Positions 1 to 14,760 of a stretch of 64,000 nt of DNA are shown here, one piece after another. The notes below the pieces were generated by a model. The model was not told where the DNA came from. It was given only the letters and a program-made list of their open reading frames with translations, and did not search any database. The position numbers were made by a program, and so were the translations under genes. Positions within the stretch are counted from its first letter, which is position 1, and each line of letters begins with the position of its first letter. Origin of the DNA: Tillus elongatus (Eukaryota; Arthropoda; Insecta; Coleoptera; Cleridae); NCBI GenBank assembly GCA_964006375.1, contig OZ023266.1, positions 69,526,891 through 69,590,890 of the forward strand, in the 5' to 3' direction.

Positions 1-324
1 ACTCTATGAGTTCATATCTCTTAAAACTAGGTATGAAGTTGCACATATACGTTTACCATAAAGGTAGTTTGTGTGCACCATAATGTACATTTGTCTTCGC
101 TACTTTAAATAAAACAACATATGCACATGTAAAATTCATGGTTTGTTGACGTTGCAGCGAAAGTTATTAAGGTTGAAGCCAAGAGCAAACTAAGCGGGAA
201 AAAAGAATGCTGTCGCATTTGCACGTACATTATTTATTAAAAATTTAACTGTATGGGTTGAAAATATCCAGACTAGGGGCATATGAAACTTATACATTTT
301 ATTTCACATATTCCATAAAGAACA
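1..324. other. AT-rich sequence without recognised gene
   Basis: No convincing open frame, splice-flanked exon or repeat end is visible. The sequence is AT-rich and runs directly into the 5' end of a HINE-like repeat. Confidence 0.5.
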
Positions 325-535
325 GTCTGGACACAGCAAGTGTGTTATAGTATGAATTTTCATAGATATAATCTGGCACCAAATATTTTTATACCTTTTT
401 TTATACTTTTAACATAGAAATAAAAATTTTGGTATATAGTTTCCTTTTAGTATCGTAAATTTACATACCAAAATTTTATCAAAATCAAACCATTAATTTT
501 TAAGATATCGGTGTGATACATACACACACACACAC

Positions 536-633
<98 letters not shown>

Positions 634-714
634 TGAAACTGACCCCGGATATGGGTTCTAGAGCCCTAGTTCGGACTCATTTTAAGAATTTATTTCTAGG
701 AAAATTCACTAAAA
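325..714 (+). mobile_element. HINE-like (TA)n element, copy A
   Basis: The copy starts with TCTGGACACAGCAAGTGTG and continues with the family's body (AGTGAATTTTCAT-like block and a 'phrase' ending in TATCGGTGTGATACAT). A short (CA)n leads into a (TA)n array at about 543-630, followed by the conserved block TGACCCCGGATATGGG and the end AAAATTCACTAAAA. Direction is taken from the family order 5' end, microsatellite, 3' hairpin. A second degenerate 5' end appears to start right after it (about 715-760). No protein is encoded; open frames through the array are only Tyr-Ile repeats. Confidence 0.7.
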
Positions 715-915
715 AGTCGGAACGAAGACTGTGCCTTATAGTAGCGAATTTTCATCGGTTAAACACAAATTATCTCAAAATTTATTTATGTTAAATTTAG
801 TCATTTGATGAAGGATAACCTTTCAAGGCCATATCTTCCTCTGCACACCCACATAGAAACACGTGCAAAATTTAGGTAGTTTGTTTCCTGTATATTTTAA
901 ATATTATTCAACAAT

Positions 916-1983
916 ATGTTCAGTAATGAAGAATATTTCGACATGTTGGAATGTTATATTAGTTCTAACCGAAATACTGAGGCAGCTGCAAATTTATATC
1001 AAAACAACTACCTAGAAAGATGACAATGACCAATCTATTAAACGACGGTAGCTTCCACGCGCAGAAACTACCAATGCCTTGAAATGAAAAAAGAAATAAT
1101 GCCCTCTTACAGGTTTCAAACGAAAACCCTCCGCAATCTGTACGGTTTTATGGTGAACAAATTGACGTTCCAAAAAGTACTGTACACTGTGTATTAAAAC
1201 AAAGTCATTACCATCCATACAAACCTAGAATCGTACAAGGCTTAAGTGTTGACGATTACCCTAAGCGACTTCAATTCTACAGTTGGTATCAAACACAATG
1301 TCAGCAAGATGAACATTTTCATTTGCAAATAATATGGACTGATGAATCCAGATTTACAAATTGTCGTGTGTATAATCGCCCTAATAGGCATTATTGGGAA
1401 AATGAAAATCCCCATCTAAAGGAGGAAAGAAGATTGCAAGACAGATTTGGTATTAATGTTTGGTGCGGCTTATTAGGTAAAAAACTGTTCTTTTTATTTG
1501 TAGATTAGACAGTTAATTGAAAAAAAATCAGGTAACTTCATTGTTGGTCCGTTCTTTTTTGAAAATAATTTAACTGGGGAAAGATATCTTAATCTATTGA
1601 GAAATGATATCTTACCAACAATTAGAAGAGTTCAGGATAATTTAGGCGAGATTTGGTACAAACAAGACGTTTGTCCAGCTCACAATGCTACAATCGTCAA
1701 AGAATTTTTGTACAAAAATTTTAATAATCGTGTTATTTGTAACAATGGGCCGGTTCTTTGCTGTGCTCGGCGTCCTGAAATAACACCCACGGATTTTTAT
1801 TTTTTAGGTACTCTGAAGAATGATGTGTATAAATTCGATCCGCCACAAAATATCAATGAATTACGAAACAGAATCACGGAAGCTATAAATCATGTTAACC
1901 AAAACACCCTCACCAGAGTTTGCAGGCCTGTTTCCAAAGGGTGTATTATAAAGTGCATTGAACAAAACGGTGGCCATATTTAA
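916..1983 (+). pseudogene. Tc1/mariner transposase pseudogene (DUF4817 type, DD41D)
   Basis: This is a near full-length cut-and-paste transposase remnant. The N-terminal DUF4817-like helix-turn-helix block starts at ATG 916 (MFSNEEYFDMLECY...) and breaks at 1021-1040 by stop and frameshift. The second HTH region (FYGEQIDVPKSTVHCVL) and the catalytic IWTDES follow in one frame, with a TGA at 1080. Further on come KQDVCPAHN and ITPTDFYFLG; 41 residues separate the second and third aspartates, so the triad is DD41D. The C-terminus ends ECNGGH-like (CIEQNGGHI). The usual WPARSPDL is degraded to CCARRPEI. A 55-nt interruption at 1477-1531 looks like an intron. Terminal repeats were not found. Confidence 0.8.
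1477..1531 (+). other. Possible intron within transposase pseudogene
   Basis: The reading frame passes from ...WCGLLG to NFIVGPFFF only if these 55 bases are removed. They begin GTAAAA and end AATCAG, giving GT-AG boundaries, a T-rich stretch and an exact frame rejoin. A small insertion flanked by an AGGTAA duplication would look the same. Confidence 0.4.
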
Positions 1984-1989
1984 CAATTT

Positions 1990-2690
1990 TCTATTTAGTG
2001 TATTTTTAAGTTTCTATTTTATTATTTGTTTAGTTCCGTTTCTAATTGTGTTGTTTTGTGGAGATTAAGTTCCTATTTGTTATTGCCGGGTTTCCCTATT
2101 AAACATAATATCACCTAGCATTATTACCTAATTGAGTATTGCAAATTAAATCACAATATTTTTTATCGTGAATCATTACGGAAAATTATGTTAAAAGTAG
2201 AAGTCTATTGTTAGATTGCACGGTCTACTGCTTTTTGAACACTTTTTTTGTCATTTGGTTTCTGGTATTGGATTTCATAGCCTACTATCCTCAAAACAGT
2301 TTTTCTCAAAATTGTCAGTGCAATTACAAGATTTCTCAAGCATGTTGTACATCATTGGAAAGCTTTTTTACAGGCTATCACATGAGAAAAAAATTCAATA
2401 TGGCTGCCATAATAAAAACAAACGTTGATACCTGTAGCTCAAAAACAAATAACAATCCAAAGTTCAGAATAGCACAAAAAGATTACCCTGTAAAAAGGTT
2501 CCTGATAATGTGCCAGTCGTAGACATGTCAGATCAACGCCTACTTAGATATTGAAGAAAAAAGAAAACAACAAATTTTGTTTTTTTTTCAAAATAACTCG
2601 AAAACGAAAAACGAAAAGAGTCAGTGCAAAATACAAGTCATATTTGGAACAAGCATGAAATTCTACAAAAGATTGCTACTTTAACCGTCT
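1990..2690. other. AT-rich stretch without recognised gene
   Basis: Open frames at 2208-2522 and 2624-2875 have no recognisable domain and a composition like the surrounding non-coding DNA. The stretch may hold eroded mariner terminal repeat, but no partner repeat was found. Confidence 0.4.
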
Positions 2691-2953
2691 ACCTATCTCT
2701 AATAATAACGAAGATATCAATACATTTCCATCCAGTTTGGGACACACTATATAGTAGAAAAAATGTGCCATGTTTTATCAAAATAACTTTGTTGTTTGAA
2801 AATGTACAAAAATTTCCGAAAGTGAACTTAAAATGTTCCCGAAAAAACTGGTTTCTTGGCCAACGAACCTTATAGCTTAATATCATATAGAGCTTTTCAA
2901 ATTTGATGAAATTAATGAAAATTCGCTACCATAACGTACTTGCTGCGTCCAGA
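2690..2953 (-). mobile_element. HINE-like element, 5' part (copy B)
   Basis: Read on the minus strand, this begins TCTGGACGCAGCAAGTACG at 2953 and continues through the family body, including the block about losing/cleaning 'GGCCAACGAACCTTAT' on the plus strand. The (TA)n and 3' hairpin are missing, so it is truncated. The same sub-variant recurs at 9960-10155 and 32330-32553, also on the minus strand. Confidence 0.6.
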
Positions 2954-2962
2954 ATTTCTTTT

Positions 2963-3359
2963 CTAAAAACATGCATTATTATTTTTTAAGATGTAGTTCA
3001 AGACACTATAACTAATGTATATATTTTTTTCGTATCTTGTATAATAACGGATATATTGGTCTTTACTGATTTTATACGAAAATTCGAAAATTATATAACG
3101 ATAAACGATAAACTCTATAGCTAAAACTACTGCCAAAGCATCACAGAAAGAGTCTATATGAAATGAATTTTCGGGAAGTATTTTAGTAAAATGAGGGACA
3201 ATGACAATGACTTCAGTGTTTGTAAAATATTCTTCTTGCGACATTTCCTTTACATAACCCGTGTTAGTTTCAGGTTATTTGACTAAATGTTGCCAATTTT
3301 GACGTCTTAAGTGGCGACTTTGATGTTTTGAGAAAAATACCATTTTTTCTTTCTTTAAA
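2963..3359 (-). other. Unassigned sequence with a short shared repeat
   Basis: An open frame at 3244-2963 (minus) contains the residues DALAVVLAIEF; a related stretch SDALAVVLVKLVV occurs on the plus strand at about 9473-9519. The two share about 40 bases of DNA (TGATGCTTTGGC...GTAGTTTTAG). This is probably a dispersed repeat fragment rather than a gene; no family is recognised. Confidence 0.3.
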
Positions 3360-4080
3360 TGCCTATAACTTTTTTGTCTTTTTACTTACAGATCTACTTT
3401 TAATGATATAAAGCCGCGCATCATTTGGTTGCCCTTACTTTGTTATTTCCAAAGATACAAAAACTTTCCAAAAGAAAACACAACATTTTCTGGGAAAAAC
3501 CGTGCTGGCTTTCCTGGCTAACGAACTTGTCCAATATATTTGTAAAAGGAAGGTACTCACCAAATTCGATCAAAATCGGCCTATTATTTTTTGAGTTACC
3601 GGTGTGATAAACACACACACACATATATACAGGTGGCCCAATGAAAAGTATGCATCCAGCTTTATTTTTTTCATGAATTTGGGGACAAAACGTTCGGACT
3701 CGTGATGTTTTATTTTTAGGGGTGCACATTTTAAGCATATCTTCCAACCTACCCCTTCAATCCACTATCGGGAAACAAATGCACCCTTATTTTAAATGGG
3801 AAGTAGGGTCGAGTCATACATTGTTTCAGAGGATACACAATTACCTTTCCAATGATGCCTTATTTGTTGGATTTTACTGCAACAGTTAAAGCAAAAACGG
3901 CTTTACAAACTTAAACCCCATAGTTTTGGTAGCAATGTAAAAGTCACGTAAATTTAAGTTCTTGGCAGTCAAAACAACCAACATTTGTTTAATTAATTGT
4001 GTTGATATACTTTAAATTATGTGTGTTAAATATTACAAATTATTAAAAAGAAAATAAATAAACTTGATTTTCTTAATATT

Positions 4081-6937
4081 TCGTCACATGAGTTCCACAG
4101 GGTTCTAAGTACAGTTTTGGGCAAGATTGGGATTTTTTGTTGTAACTATGTAAAAATGAATTCTGCATGATTCGGTGTTAAAAATATTGCTATTGGAGTG
4201 AAGATGGCGCTATAATCGTTATTTCCATGTAGTTCTAAATACGTCCGTCTCAGATTTTTTTCAAAGTTCTAAGTGCACATCCCGGTTTTTACCGAATTTT
4301 GGCTGTGTTTTAAATACATTTTAAAGAAAATTACGTTGGATTATGATGAGTGGTCATATTTTGCTAGCTCAGGATCATAATATCTTCCTGAAAATAATGA
4401 AAACAGAACAAAATCGTTCAAAAAAAAAGTAAATTTCAGTTTATTATCAAATACTAATACTAAAAGTTCATTCAATATTTTTAAGGCTGGTACTAAGTGA
4501 CTCAAGTATTAATGCAGGAGACTCAGGGACCAGCTCAGTATCTAGTATAACTAATAATAATATGTTTGTGGAAAATAATAATTATACAGGGTGAGTACAT
4601 AATATTTATTTCTTCAAATCCGAAACGATGCTACCTACTTACAGTTTTAATTTTTAGTATTAATACACATATATCTATTTCTATGTTTCTATGTTTTTTT
4701 TTGCCATCCACGTCAAAACAAACTGATAATTTTATAATACCAGGGGAAAGCTTTGAAGAGTATGTTACAATTTGTATTCCGAATTATTTAGAATAAACTA
4801 ATTAGCTCATTTGTACATTTTAGGTATCGCCTAGTTGACTATTCTACATCCAAGGGTGACATCGAAAAAACTCCAAGAAAAGAATTGCAAAAAAACCAGA
4901 AAAATAAAACGAAATCCTAGGTCTTGGAAGAAAAACGTAAGAAAACAAAAATATCAGTCTGGCAAAGAATATATAAATTCAAGGGGAAACTTAATACCAG
5001 AAAAAAGAGTAAAACTTACCACGGTTTGTGGACTTCAATGTCGTTTTAAGTGTAAAGAAAATTTTACTGAAGTCAACATACGTGAATATAGAGACTCCTT
5101 TTAGACTCTAGATGAGAACGGAAAAACATACTTTCTTTTGAAACACACTGACCAAGTATCAATAAAAGTAAAAAGAGTACCGAGTCTATGTACCGTTCAT
5201 TTTCTTTCAAGTTTTTTCTTACAAAAAATGATGAAAAGATAAGAATATGCAAATATTTTTTCTTAACTACGCTTGCAATAGGTCAAAAACGGATATATAC
5301 TGTGCATAAAAACAAAAGCCAACAAGGAACACCTAAACAAAAACAAAAAATTAGCAGAGAGAAAATAAGTAAGGCTGATAAAGATAGGGTTCGAAGTAAC
5401 ATTGAATCTTTTCCTTCCGTAGAATCACATTATTGTCGATCTACTACTTCAAGAAAATATTTGAACTCACGTCTTAATATCCCAAAAAATGTATGATTTA
5501 TACCAGGAATATTATCAGAATTAGAAAGTAAGTCCGGTTAAAATGTACCTATACCAACATATTTATAATTTTGAATATAATATCGACTTCCTGAAACCAA
5601 AAAAAGAATTGTCCGATGTCTGTGAGGAATATAGAAAGCTAAAAAGAGAAGACAATATTATCGAAAAAGTCAAAGTGAATATGATAAACATATAGAATTG
5701 AAAGATAATATCCGAAAGGATCGAACAATAGATAGAGAAATAGAAGACCCAAAAACTGTCGTTCTGTGCTTCGATCTACAAAATGTTATCAATTTGCCAA
5801 ACTGTGAAATAGGTAAACTTTTTTATAAGAAAAAACTAAACGTATATAACCTGACTGCTCATAAATTATTGGGGAAAACATAATATATGTGTAATATGGC
5901 CTGAAATATTGTGTGGCAGAACCGGGAATGATATTGCCAACGCCTTTATAGAAAATCTAAAAAAAGTATGTGCCCTACACCCGATTGTGAAAAATATAAT
6001 TACGTGGAGCGATAGCTGCGTTCCGCAAAATCGAAATTCTATTATACATTTTGCTGTTAGTATGTTTTTACAGCACAATCGTAATGTTGATAGTGTTACC
6101 ATGAAGTACTCCGTACCTGGACATTCGTGTATACAAGAAGTCGATAATATTCACGCCAGAATTGAAAAGCAACTAAGGCTATGATCTTCTTTAATTCTAG
6201 TGCGCGTTTTACTTATGATAGACCGCAGAAAACCTTTTCAAGTTATACAGCTGAAAAAATATAGTTTTCTTGACTATCATGGAGCGTGGAAAAATTTGAA
6301 TCATAAAAAAGTAGCATACACAAAGGTAAGAGAATTACGTTTTGAAAAGAATAAACCCGTTCTGTAATTTACAAGAATGACTACAGTGACGATTTTAGTT
6401 GCGTAAGCATTTTATATAAAGCATCACCAGTAGATCCACTGTCAATTTTTAATGAAATTAACCTAACTAATAATAATAAACCTGTAGTCCCAGAAGATAA
6501 GTTAAAGCATATCGAATTTTCTTATAAATGGATGACCGCCGAGGATAAAGCATACATGTTATTTAAGCAAAGATGTTTTTTTTTATTCTGATAACGTATT
6601 AATATTTTTCAAACGTTGTTAATAACATTACGTACATTTCATTAAATAAAATCTATAAAAAATGCTATTTCAGTTTTATTTAAAAAGCCTTACAGGGTTA
6701 CATGGTTCTAAGTACATATGTAAAACTTTCAAAAAAACCCACATTATTTTTTAATTGTTAAATATTTTTAAGTTTTCCCTAGCAAATGGCTCAGAATAAT
6801 AACACATTAGACCGTTCCAGTTAAAAATCGTCATTATATAAATCAAACCAGTACTTACATTCAACTAAACACTTAAAATTGATTTCCTGTTAAATTATCC
6901 AAAATGTAGTTAGAACCCTGTGGAACTCATGCGACGA
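4081..6937 (+). mobile_element. TIR transposon encoding DUF7869-like protein (copy 1)
   Basis: The ends form an inverted repeat of about 33 bp: CATGAGTTCCACAGGGTTCT at 4087-4106 and its complement at 6912-6931. Shorter copies of the terminal motif GTTCTAAGTACA recur inside both ends (near 4103, 4220, 4264 and 6702), as transposase-binding repeats often do. The interior carries degraded plus-strand coding sequence (4835-6595). Target-site duplication is not clear. The element is nested in the mariner element at 3632-7345. Confidence 0.65.
4835..6595 (+). pseudogene. DUF7869-like protein, degraded
   Basis: Pieces appear in order on the plus strand. First is a Lys/Arg-rich N-terminus with KEYINSRG and a CGLQCRFKC cysteine motif (4835-5104). 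Next is IESFPSVESHYCRSTTSRKY (5401-5460), then a 'FLKPKKE' block (about 5585-5610) and VVLCFDLQNVINLP (5758-5800). The core WSDSCVPQNRN and PGHSCIQEVDNIHARIEK follow at about 6003-6170, and then a C-terminal tail to about 6595. Several frameshifts and stops separate them. From memory this order matches a large family of uncharacterised insect proteins (DUF7869-like); the acidic residues in the WSD and GH/E blocks suggest an RNase H-like fold. A nuclease or transposase role is inferred from the TIR context, not shown. Confidence 0.6.
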
Positions 6938-7340
6938 TTTACTAAAACTTAAATTTAGCAAGTGCTAAAAATGTGACCCATTTGCTCCCATACAGTAATA
7001 AATATTTTTTTTTAAATTTACGTGACTTTTTCATTGGTACCAAAACTATGGGGTTTAAGTTTGTGAAGCGGTTTTTGGTTTAACTGTTGCAGTAAAATCC
7101 AATAAATAAAGCATCATTGGAAAGGTAATCGTGTACCACTTGAAATAATGTATGACTTGACCCCACTCCACATCTAAAATTTTAAGGGTGCATTTGTTTC
7201 CCGCTGGGAGGTTGAAGGGGTAGGTTATGAAATATGCTTAAAATACGTTCCCCTAAAGATAAAAATCACGGATCCGAGCGTTTTCCCACCAAATTCATAA
7301 AAAAATAAAACTGGATGTATACTTTCCGTTGGACCACCAG

Positions 7341-7440
<100 letters not shown>

Positions 7441-7553
7441 TAAAACTGCCCCGGATATGGGGGTCCTAGTTTGAGCTCATCTGAAGAAATTTTTCAAAAT
7501 TTAAAACTCGCGATCTCACTTGTGAATTTTTTTTAAAGAAAATTCACTAAAAA

Positions 7554-8635
7554 CACAAAACTGATAGCAAAATGCAGCAACTAAATTGAGCAAATTTTTG
7601 CCGAAGATTTTGTTATAATGTGTCTAACAAGCCTTAAATCACATTTAGTCAAATTTCTCTATTCGTTGTTTCGTAGACATTCTACGTTTTGTGCAAACAC
7701 TCCTCAAATATTGTAGCGTATTGAGTGTAGTTTTCACTCTTTCATTTTCGACATGTATAATAGACTTTGTATTTCTTTGCCTAGTTAAATCCAGAGTATC
7801 AACAATACAAGCGAATCAGAATATATAGCTTTAATTTTATTACAGAAATAAATTTCAACGTAACTGGAAATCTTACTAAAATCGAATTACGAAGCAAATA
7901 CGTCCGTTCACTAGTTTCTGATCATCCAGAACATAAAAAATTATTCTCCAGTTTTCAAGCTTCATTCGCCGGCACAAATTGAATAAATTCTGGAAGAGCA
8001 ATGATTTGCCCCCGCGTGCATGTATAAAAGCAGCAGTAGCAGTCGTCCTCTATTGACAGCGAAGCTTTTAAATTGACAGTCTTCGGCAGTGTCAAATTAC
8101 GGAATCAATGTATCTCCTTTAGTGCGTCGTTGAAGCCGGGGCCATACACTTTGCTAAATTGTATTTGCCTTTCTTATTGGAGTCTTAAAGGCAGCCTGAG
8201 TTCCGAAGGAACTGACATAGAAAATCTTGCAAAGGTTGACTGGGCTATTTGTTTCTATTTAGCTTAGATTCAGTTTATATTGGTGAATATAATGCAACGT
8301 TTCCTATTTATTACCGTAACATGCAATATAAGGTTGTGTGTTTATGTCTGTCTTCTTGGGAAATAAAGCCTTATGAATGAATATTTATTATACGGACTGT
8401 CACCGTATTGGAAAAATACGGCAGTAATCTTTACACCTTGGCGTATTATAGCCATATGCATTTAATATAAATCTTCTGAGTTTTTCGCATTGTGTATGAT
8501 TAAATTTTTTTTTTTTCTGTGGATGCAAATAAAACGTGAGACCTTTTAAAGATTTTATAAACCGGAATGAATTTTTGCTTGCAATGCTCATGGTTAGTTT
8601 GAGATTGCTTAAATTTTTTTGACCTTATATAAAAA
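7554..8635. other. Unassigned, possible 3' tail of a retroelement
   Basis: No recognisable coding sequence. The region ends in TTGGGAAATAAAGCCTTATG followed by AT-rich repeats (about 8358-8390), like the 3' end of a non-LTR element. The 64-residue frame at 8073-8267 has no known motif. Confidence 0.3.
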
Positions 8636-8775
8636 AAGCGTGGACGCAGCAAGTGCGTTACGGTAGTGAATTTTAGTGAATTTTTATTTAAAAAAATTCA
8701 CTGAAAAATTTTTTTCAAATGAGCGCGAATTTGGGTCCCTAGAACCCATATCCGGTGTCAGTTTCGATTTTTATG

Positions 8776-8871
<96 letters not shown>

Positions 8872-9165
8872 CCAACCGGTAACTCAAAAACTAATTAAAC
8901 GATTTTGATGAAACTCGGCAACTGCCTTTCTTTTATTAATAGCTTGTACTAGTTCGTTAGACAGGAAAATCGGACAAGGTCTTCGAGAAAAAATTTGAGT
9001 TTTCTTTCCAAAAAATTTTTTTTCTCTGAAAATTACAAAGATATTTCGATTCAACTTGGTGTACATATTGCGTTGCGAAAGACCTAACTATGTGCCCAAA
9101 TCCAGCTTTCTAGGTTTACAGACAATTGAGCTATTCAAATTTGAAACATTTATTTTTAATATCAC
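8636..9165 (-). mobile_element. HINE-like element, minus orientation (copy D)
   Basis: On the plus strand the order is inverted: a 3'-hairpin remnant (TGAATTTTTATTTAAAAAAATTCA), GAACCCATATCCGG, (TA)n at 8778-8863, then the body with TTCGTTAGACAGGAAAATCGG. Just outside the hairpin lies a plus-strand 5' end (TGGACGCAGCAAGTGCGTTACGG at 8641), so two copies are joined end to end or one copy is rearranged. Confidence 0.65.
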
Positions 9166-9534
9166 CGTGTTTCATTGACAATGGCAAACGTGGCTTATAT
9201 GAGATCTAGTATGTCATTGCCTGGCAACAAAACATTTGATATTATTGCGCAGGTCTGTTACACGCTGTAAGTGATTGCATTAGATTGTTTATATGTTTAT
9301 CTGTTTGAGTTGGCAAATTATTTGTTTTATTTGGGAAATTTTTATATACAAGTGAAAATTATTCCTTTATTAATGTTAGTGGGTGGACTAGACAGTGTTT
9401 GTTATGTTTTATCAACACATATAAAGGATCGAAGTTTTACAAAAAGGACTGATATGCACTTGGTTAGTTATTTTCTCTCTGATGCTTTGGCGGTAGTTTT
9501 AGTTAAGCTTGTGGTTTAACAGTCCCTAATTTTT
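9166..9534. other. Unassigned sequence with short shared repeat
   Basis: The open frame 9271-9519 starts with a hydrophobic segment and ends SDALAVVLVKLVV. The end is shared at DNA level with the minus strand near 3120-3160, so I read it as a repeat fragment, not as a gene. Confidence 0.3.
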
Positions 9535-9677
9535 AGCTAATTTTTGTACAAAAAATTCGTCAATGAGGACACCGCGACTTAAGAATTTTAAAAAGATTTC
9601 TTCAAATGAGCGCAAACTAGGCCCCCTGGAATCCATATCCGGGTTTACGTTCAGTTTTGATGTGTTTACATATATAC
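9535..9677 (-). mobile_element. HINE-like element, 3' half (copy E)
   Basis: The minus-strand 3' half shows the degenerate hairpin (AATTTTTGTACAAAAAATTC), the AAGAATTTTAAAAAGATTTC block and CATATCCGGG. It stops in a short TATATAC tract at 9677 where unrelated sequence begins. Confidence 0.55.
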
Positions 9678-9756
9678 AAAGTGATGCATTTCTACGGTAA
9701 AGCTCAATATAATTATTATTATACAAGAGACGAGAAAAAATTGTATAAGTTAATTA

Positions 9757-9860
9757 TAGGGTGTCTTGAGTTGCATCTTATAAAATTATTTTAACAATCA
9801 CCGGCTGGCCCATAAGTCGTTGGTGATCCCTACAATTTTTTTTCGAACACCCTTATTTTA
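9757..9860. repeat. Small inverted repeat with mariner-like ends
   Basis: TAGGGTGTCTTGAG at 9757 faces CGAACACCCTTATTTT at 9846. The AGGGTGT/ACACCCT pair resembles Tc1/mariner termini seen elsewhere in the window. It could be a 100-bp MITE remnant. Confidence 0.3.
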
Positions 9861-9902
9861 TCGCATTTTTTATTGAAATACGTTTGTAAGAAAAAAAATC
9901 AA

Positions 9903-10155
9903 GACGCAGTAAGTGCGTTTTGGTAACAAATTTTCATTAGGGTTTGTTGGCTAGGAAACCAACATTTAAAGTTTATTGTCGAAAAATGTTTTGTACATTT
10001 TCAAACAATAAGTTATTTTGATACAATATAACACATTGTTTCTACTATATAGGTTATACCAGTAACCGAATTGATAACTGCTTGCATTAAAAAGACATAT
10101 TTGATATTCAAAGCATTTTAATAAAAAATCACTGCCATAACGCACTTGCAGCGTC
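9903..10155. mobile_element. HINE-like fragment bounded by two facing 5' ends
   Basis: A plus-strand 5' end (AGACGCAGTAAGTGCGTTTTGG, 9903) and a minus-strand 5' end (ATAACGCACTTGCAGCGTCC, 10138-10155) face each other. The interior has body sequence of the minus-strand sub-variant. It is a rearranged or doubly inserted copy lacking a microsatellite. Confidence 0.5.
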
Positions 10156-10159
10156 CAGA

Positions 10160-11818
<1,659 letters not shown>

Positions 11819-11822
11819 CAAA

Positions 11823-12120
11823 TTCGGGACGCAGAAAGTACGTTATGGTAGCAATTTTTTTTTTTTTGGAAAACAACAGTTCAGCTCTCTGAGCTTGTGA
11901 CCTATGGTGATCACTATCAAGCATTTGACACTATTTTGAATGTTTAACACCTTATATTATGGAGCCTTACTTTTTAGTTACATACTCCCTTAATCGAATT
12001 TGCATAAAGGAAATTTTGCTTTTGAGAGGTAAAGACTTTTGAATTTTCGAAACAAAATTCAAATAACCGCAAATTAGAGCCCTTAGAACCCATATCCGAG
12101 GTCAGTTCCTCACTTTATAT
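11823..12120. mobile_element. HINE-like fragments, rearranged
   Basis: A plus-strand 5' end (GGGACGCAGAAAGTACGTTATGG, 11825) is followed within 250 bp by a minus-strand 3' block (CCCATATCCGAGGTCAGTTCC, 12089). There is no microsatellite. Confidence 0.45.
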
Positions 12121-12627
12121 TCAGTGTGTCCAAGATAATGGGATAACATTGGGATATTGGAAATTTTAGGAGTTTTGTTCAAATTATGAAAAAGTTTCGA
12201 AATTTAAGAATCTTGCACATGTGGTTTTCAAAGGTGAGCTACCTTTTACCGGTTTTAGTTGTTTTTAACGTAACTTTCTCGAAACTTTTTAATTTTTTCT
12301 GTCGTTATCTTAATATATATGAAAAAATGACAAAACTCTTCTATTGTCACTGACTATGCTGAATTAGACAACGTTCACGCATTTTTACATGACGTTTCAT
12401 CTCCGAGACACCATCACCAACATAATTTTTTTTTAATACGGCTCTCTTATTTTTATCACATAAGATAAAACCATTTTCCGATATATATCAGAGGATGTAT
12501 CATTTGTAGTGAGCTAAATATGCTGTCAGCATATGAAAATTATTCATTAACAAATCTCCTGAGTGCGGCCCTGAAAGCTTAAAAACATTTATTTCGGAAA
12601 ATCGTACCCGAATAAAATAACACTTCT
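12121..12627. other. Left flank of a mariner element, end not defined
   Basis: The sequence upstream of the 12628 transposase should contain its left terminal repeat, but it does not pair with the right arm at 14575-14760. The left end therefore seems deleted or replaced. Confidence 0.35.
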
Positions 12628-12912
12628 ACAGATGATTGGTTACAGAGATAACACACGATCACAGATCGAAGTTGCTCGCTTATTTCAAGAAAAAAAATTG
12701 CCACATATACCCCAAGGGACAATTAGTAAAATTGAAAAGCAATTTCGCAAGGTTGTACATGTGAGGCAGATACAAAAAAACCTTCTAATGCACTGAGTGA
12801 TTATACCCAATTGGATGTAATGCTTGAGTTGGAGGAAAATCCACATACTTCGTGTCGACGAGTAACCACATTATTGTATATTAACAATTCATCATTTATT
12901 GAAATATTAAAA

Positions 12913-13768
<856 letters not shown>

Positions 13769-14574
13769 GAAAATAAAATGCATCCCTATAAATTGATATA
13801 AACTCTAACGGTTTTTTGTAAACAAATAATGGAAATGTTAGATAGCAATATCTAACTAAATAGAATATTTTTGTTTTCTGATGAGAGCAGTTTTACACTC
13901 CACGGCCATGCTAATCGTCAAAATTGTCCCTACTGGTCTAAAGAAAATACACACTGGGTGAGACAAGAACATACGCAATACCCTAAAAAGGTTAATGTTG
14001 CGACACAAATAGTTGAAAACCATGTCATTGGTCCCCTTTTCATTGACGACAATTTGAATGGAGATAATGACTTAGTACTGATCTAAAATAATATCATGCC
14101 AACATTGGCAAGCTTATATCCCGATCGAACAAGCCCATAAGTTCCAGCAAATACGATTTTAGTATCAATATTCGGCAGCACATCTACTTAATATTTGCAA
14201 ATCGGTGGATACGGAGCCTCTTTAAAATAGCCAGCACAATCACCCATTCTTACGTTATTAGACTTCTTCTTATGAGGATATATGAAAGGTAAGGTATACA
14301 AAACTAACGTAATTTAGGTGACTTAGGAAGAAGGATCACGACTATGATTAGGTCGGTCACGCCTCAGATGTTGATTAACGTTAGTAGGCGATCTTATTTA
14401 CGATTAGAATGTTCCCAAACTGTTCACAGCTTGCATTTTTAACATCTACTACTATATATTGAGTGATGTGTTTTTATTTTTAGCCATTTTCAAGAATGAA
14501 AGACGATTCGTTTCTTAATTATTTAGTGTGTTGGAGCGAAGTTCGTCAATCCGATGATATTCTTTTTTCACTGT

Positions 14575-14760
14575 TAAATTCTGCAATAGGTTTTAAAACC
14601 ATAGCATTTTTGAATAGAGAATAAAGAGTTCTTTTAAATGAGGTATCACAGGCCGCTACTCCCTATTTGAAAACTTTGGGGTTGTTACTCGAAGGATGTT
14701 GAATATAGGGGTGAAGTTTTCACGCTGTATTGTGTATGTTATTTTATAATCTAAAATTAA
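14575..14760. repeat. Right terminal repeat of the 12628 mariner element
   Basis: The sequence (CATTTTTGAATAGAGAATAA, TTGGGGTTGTTACTCGAAGG, TTCACGCTG) matches the right arm of the sister element at 42843-43062 in order and spacing. Its left partner is not found here. Confidence 0.6.

Noticed and set aside
513..794. Open frames rich in alternating Tyr-Ile (also at 8676, 9966, 11521, 13497, 15658, 16655, 33075, 34117, 39128, 54704, 59172)
   Set aside because: They are translations of (TA)n arrays in HINE-like repeats; composition and position show they are not genes.
9271..9519. 82-codon frame as a membrane protein gene
   Set aside because: Its end is a repeat shared with 3120-3160, it lies between HINE-like fragments and has no splice or promoter context.
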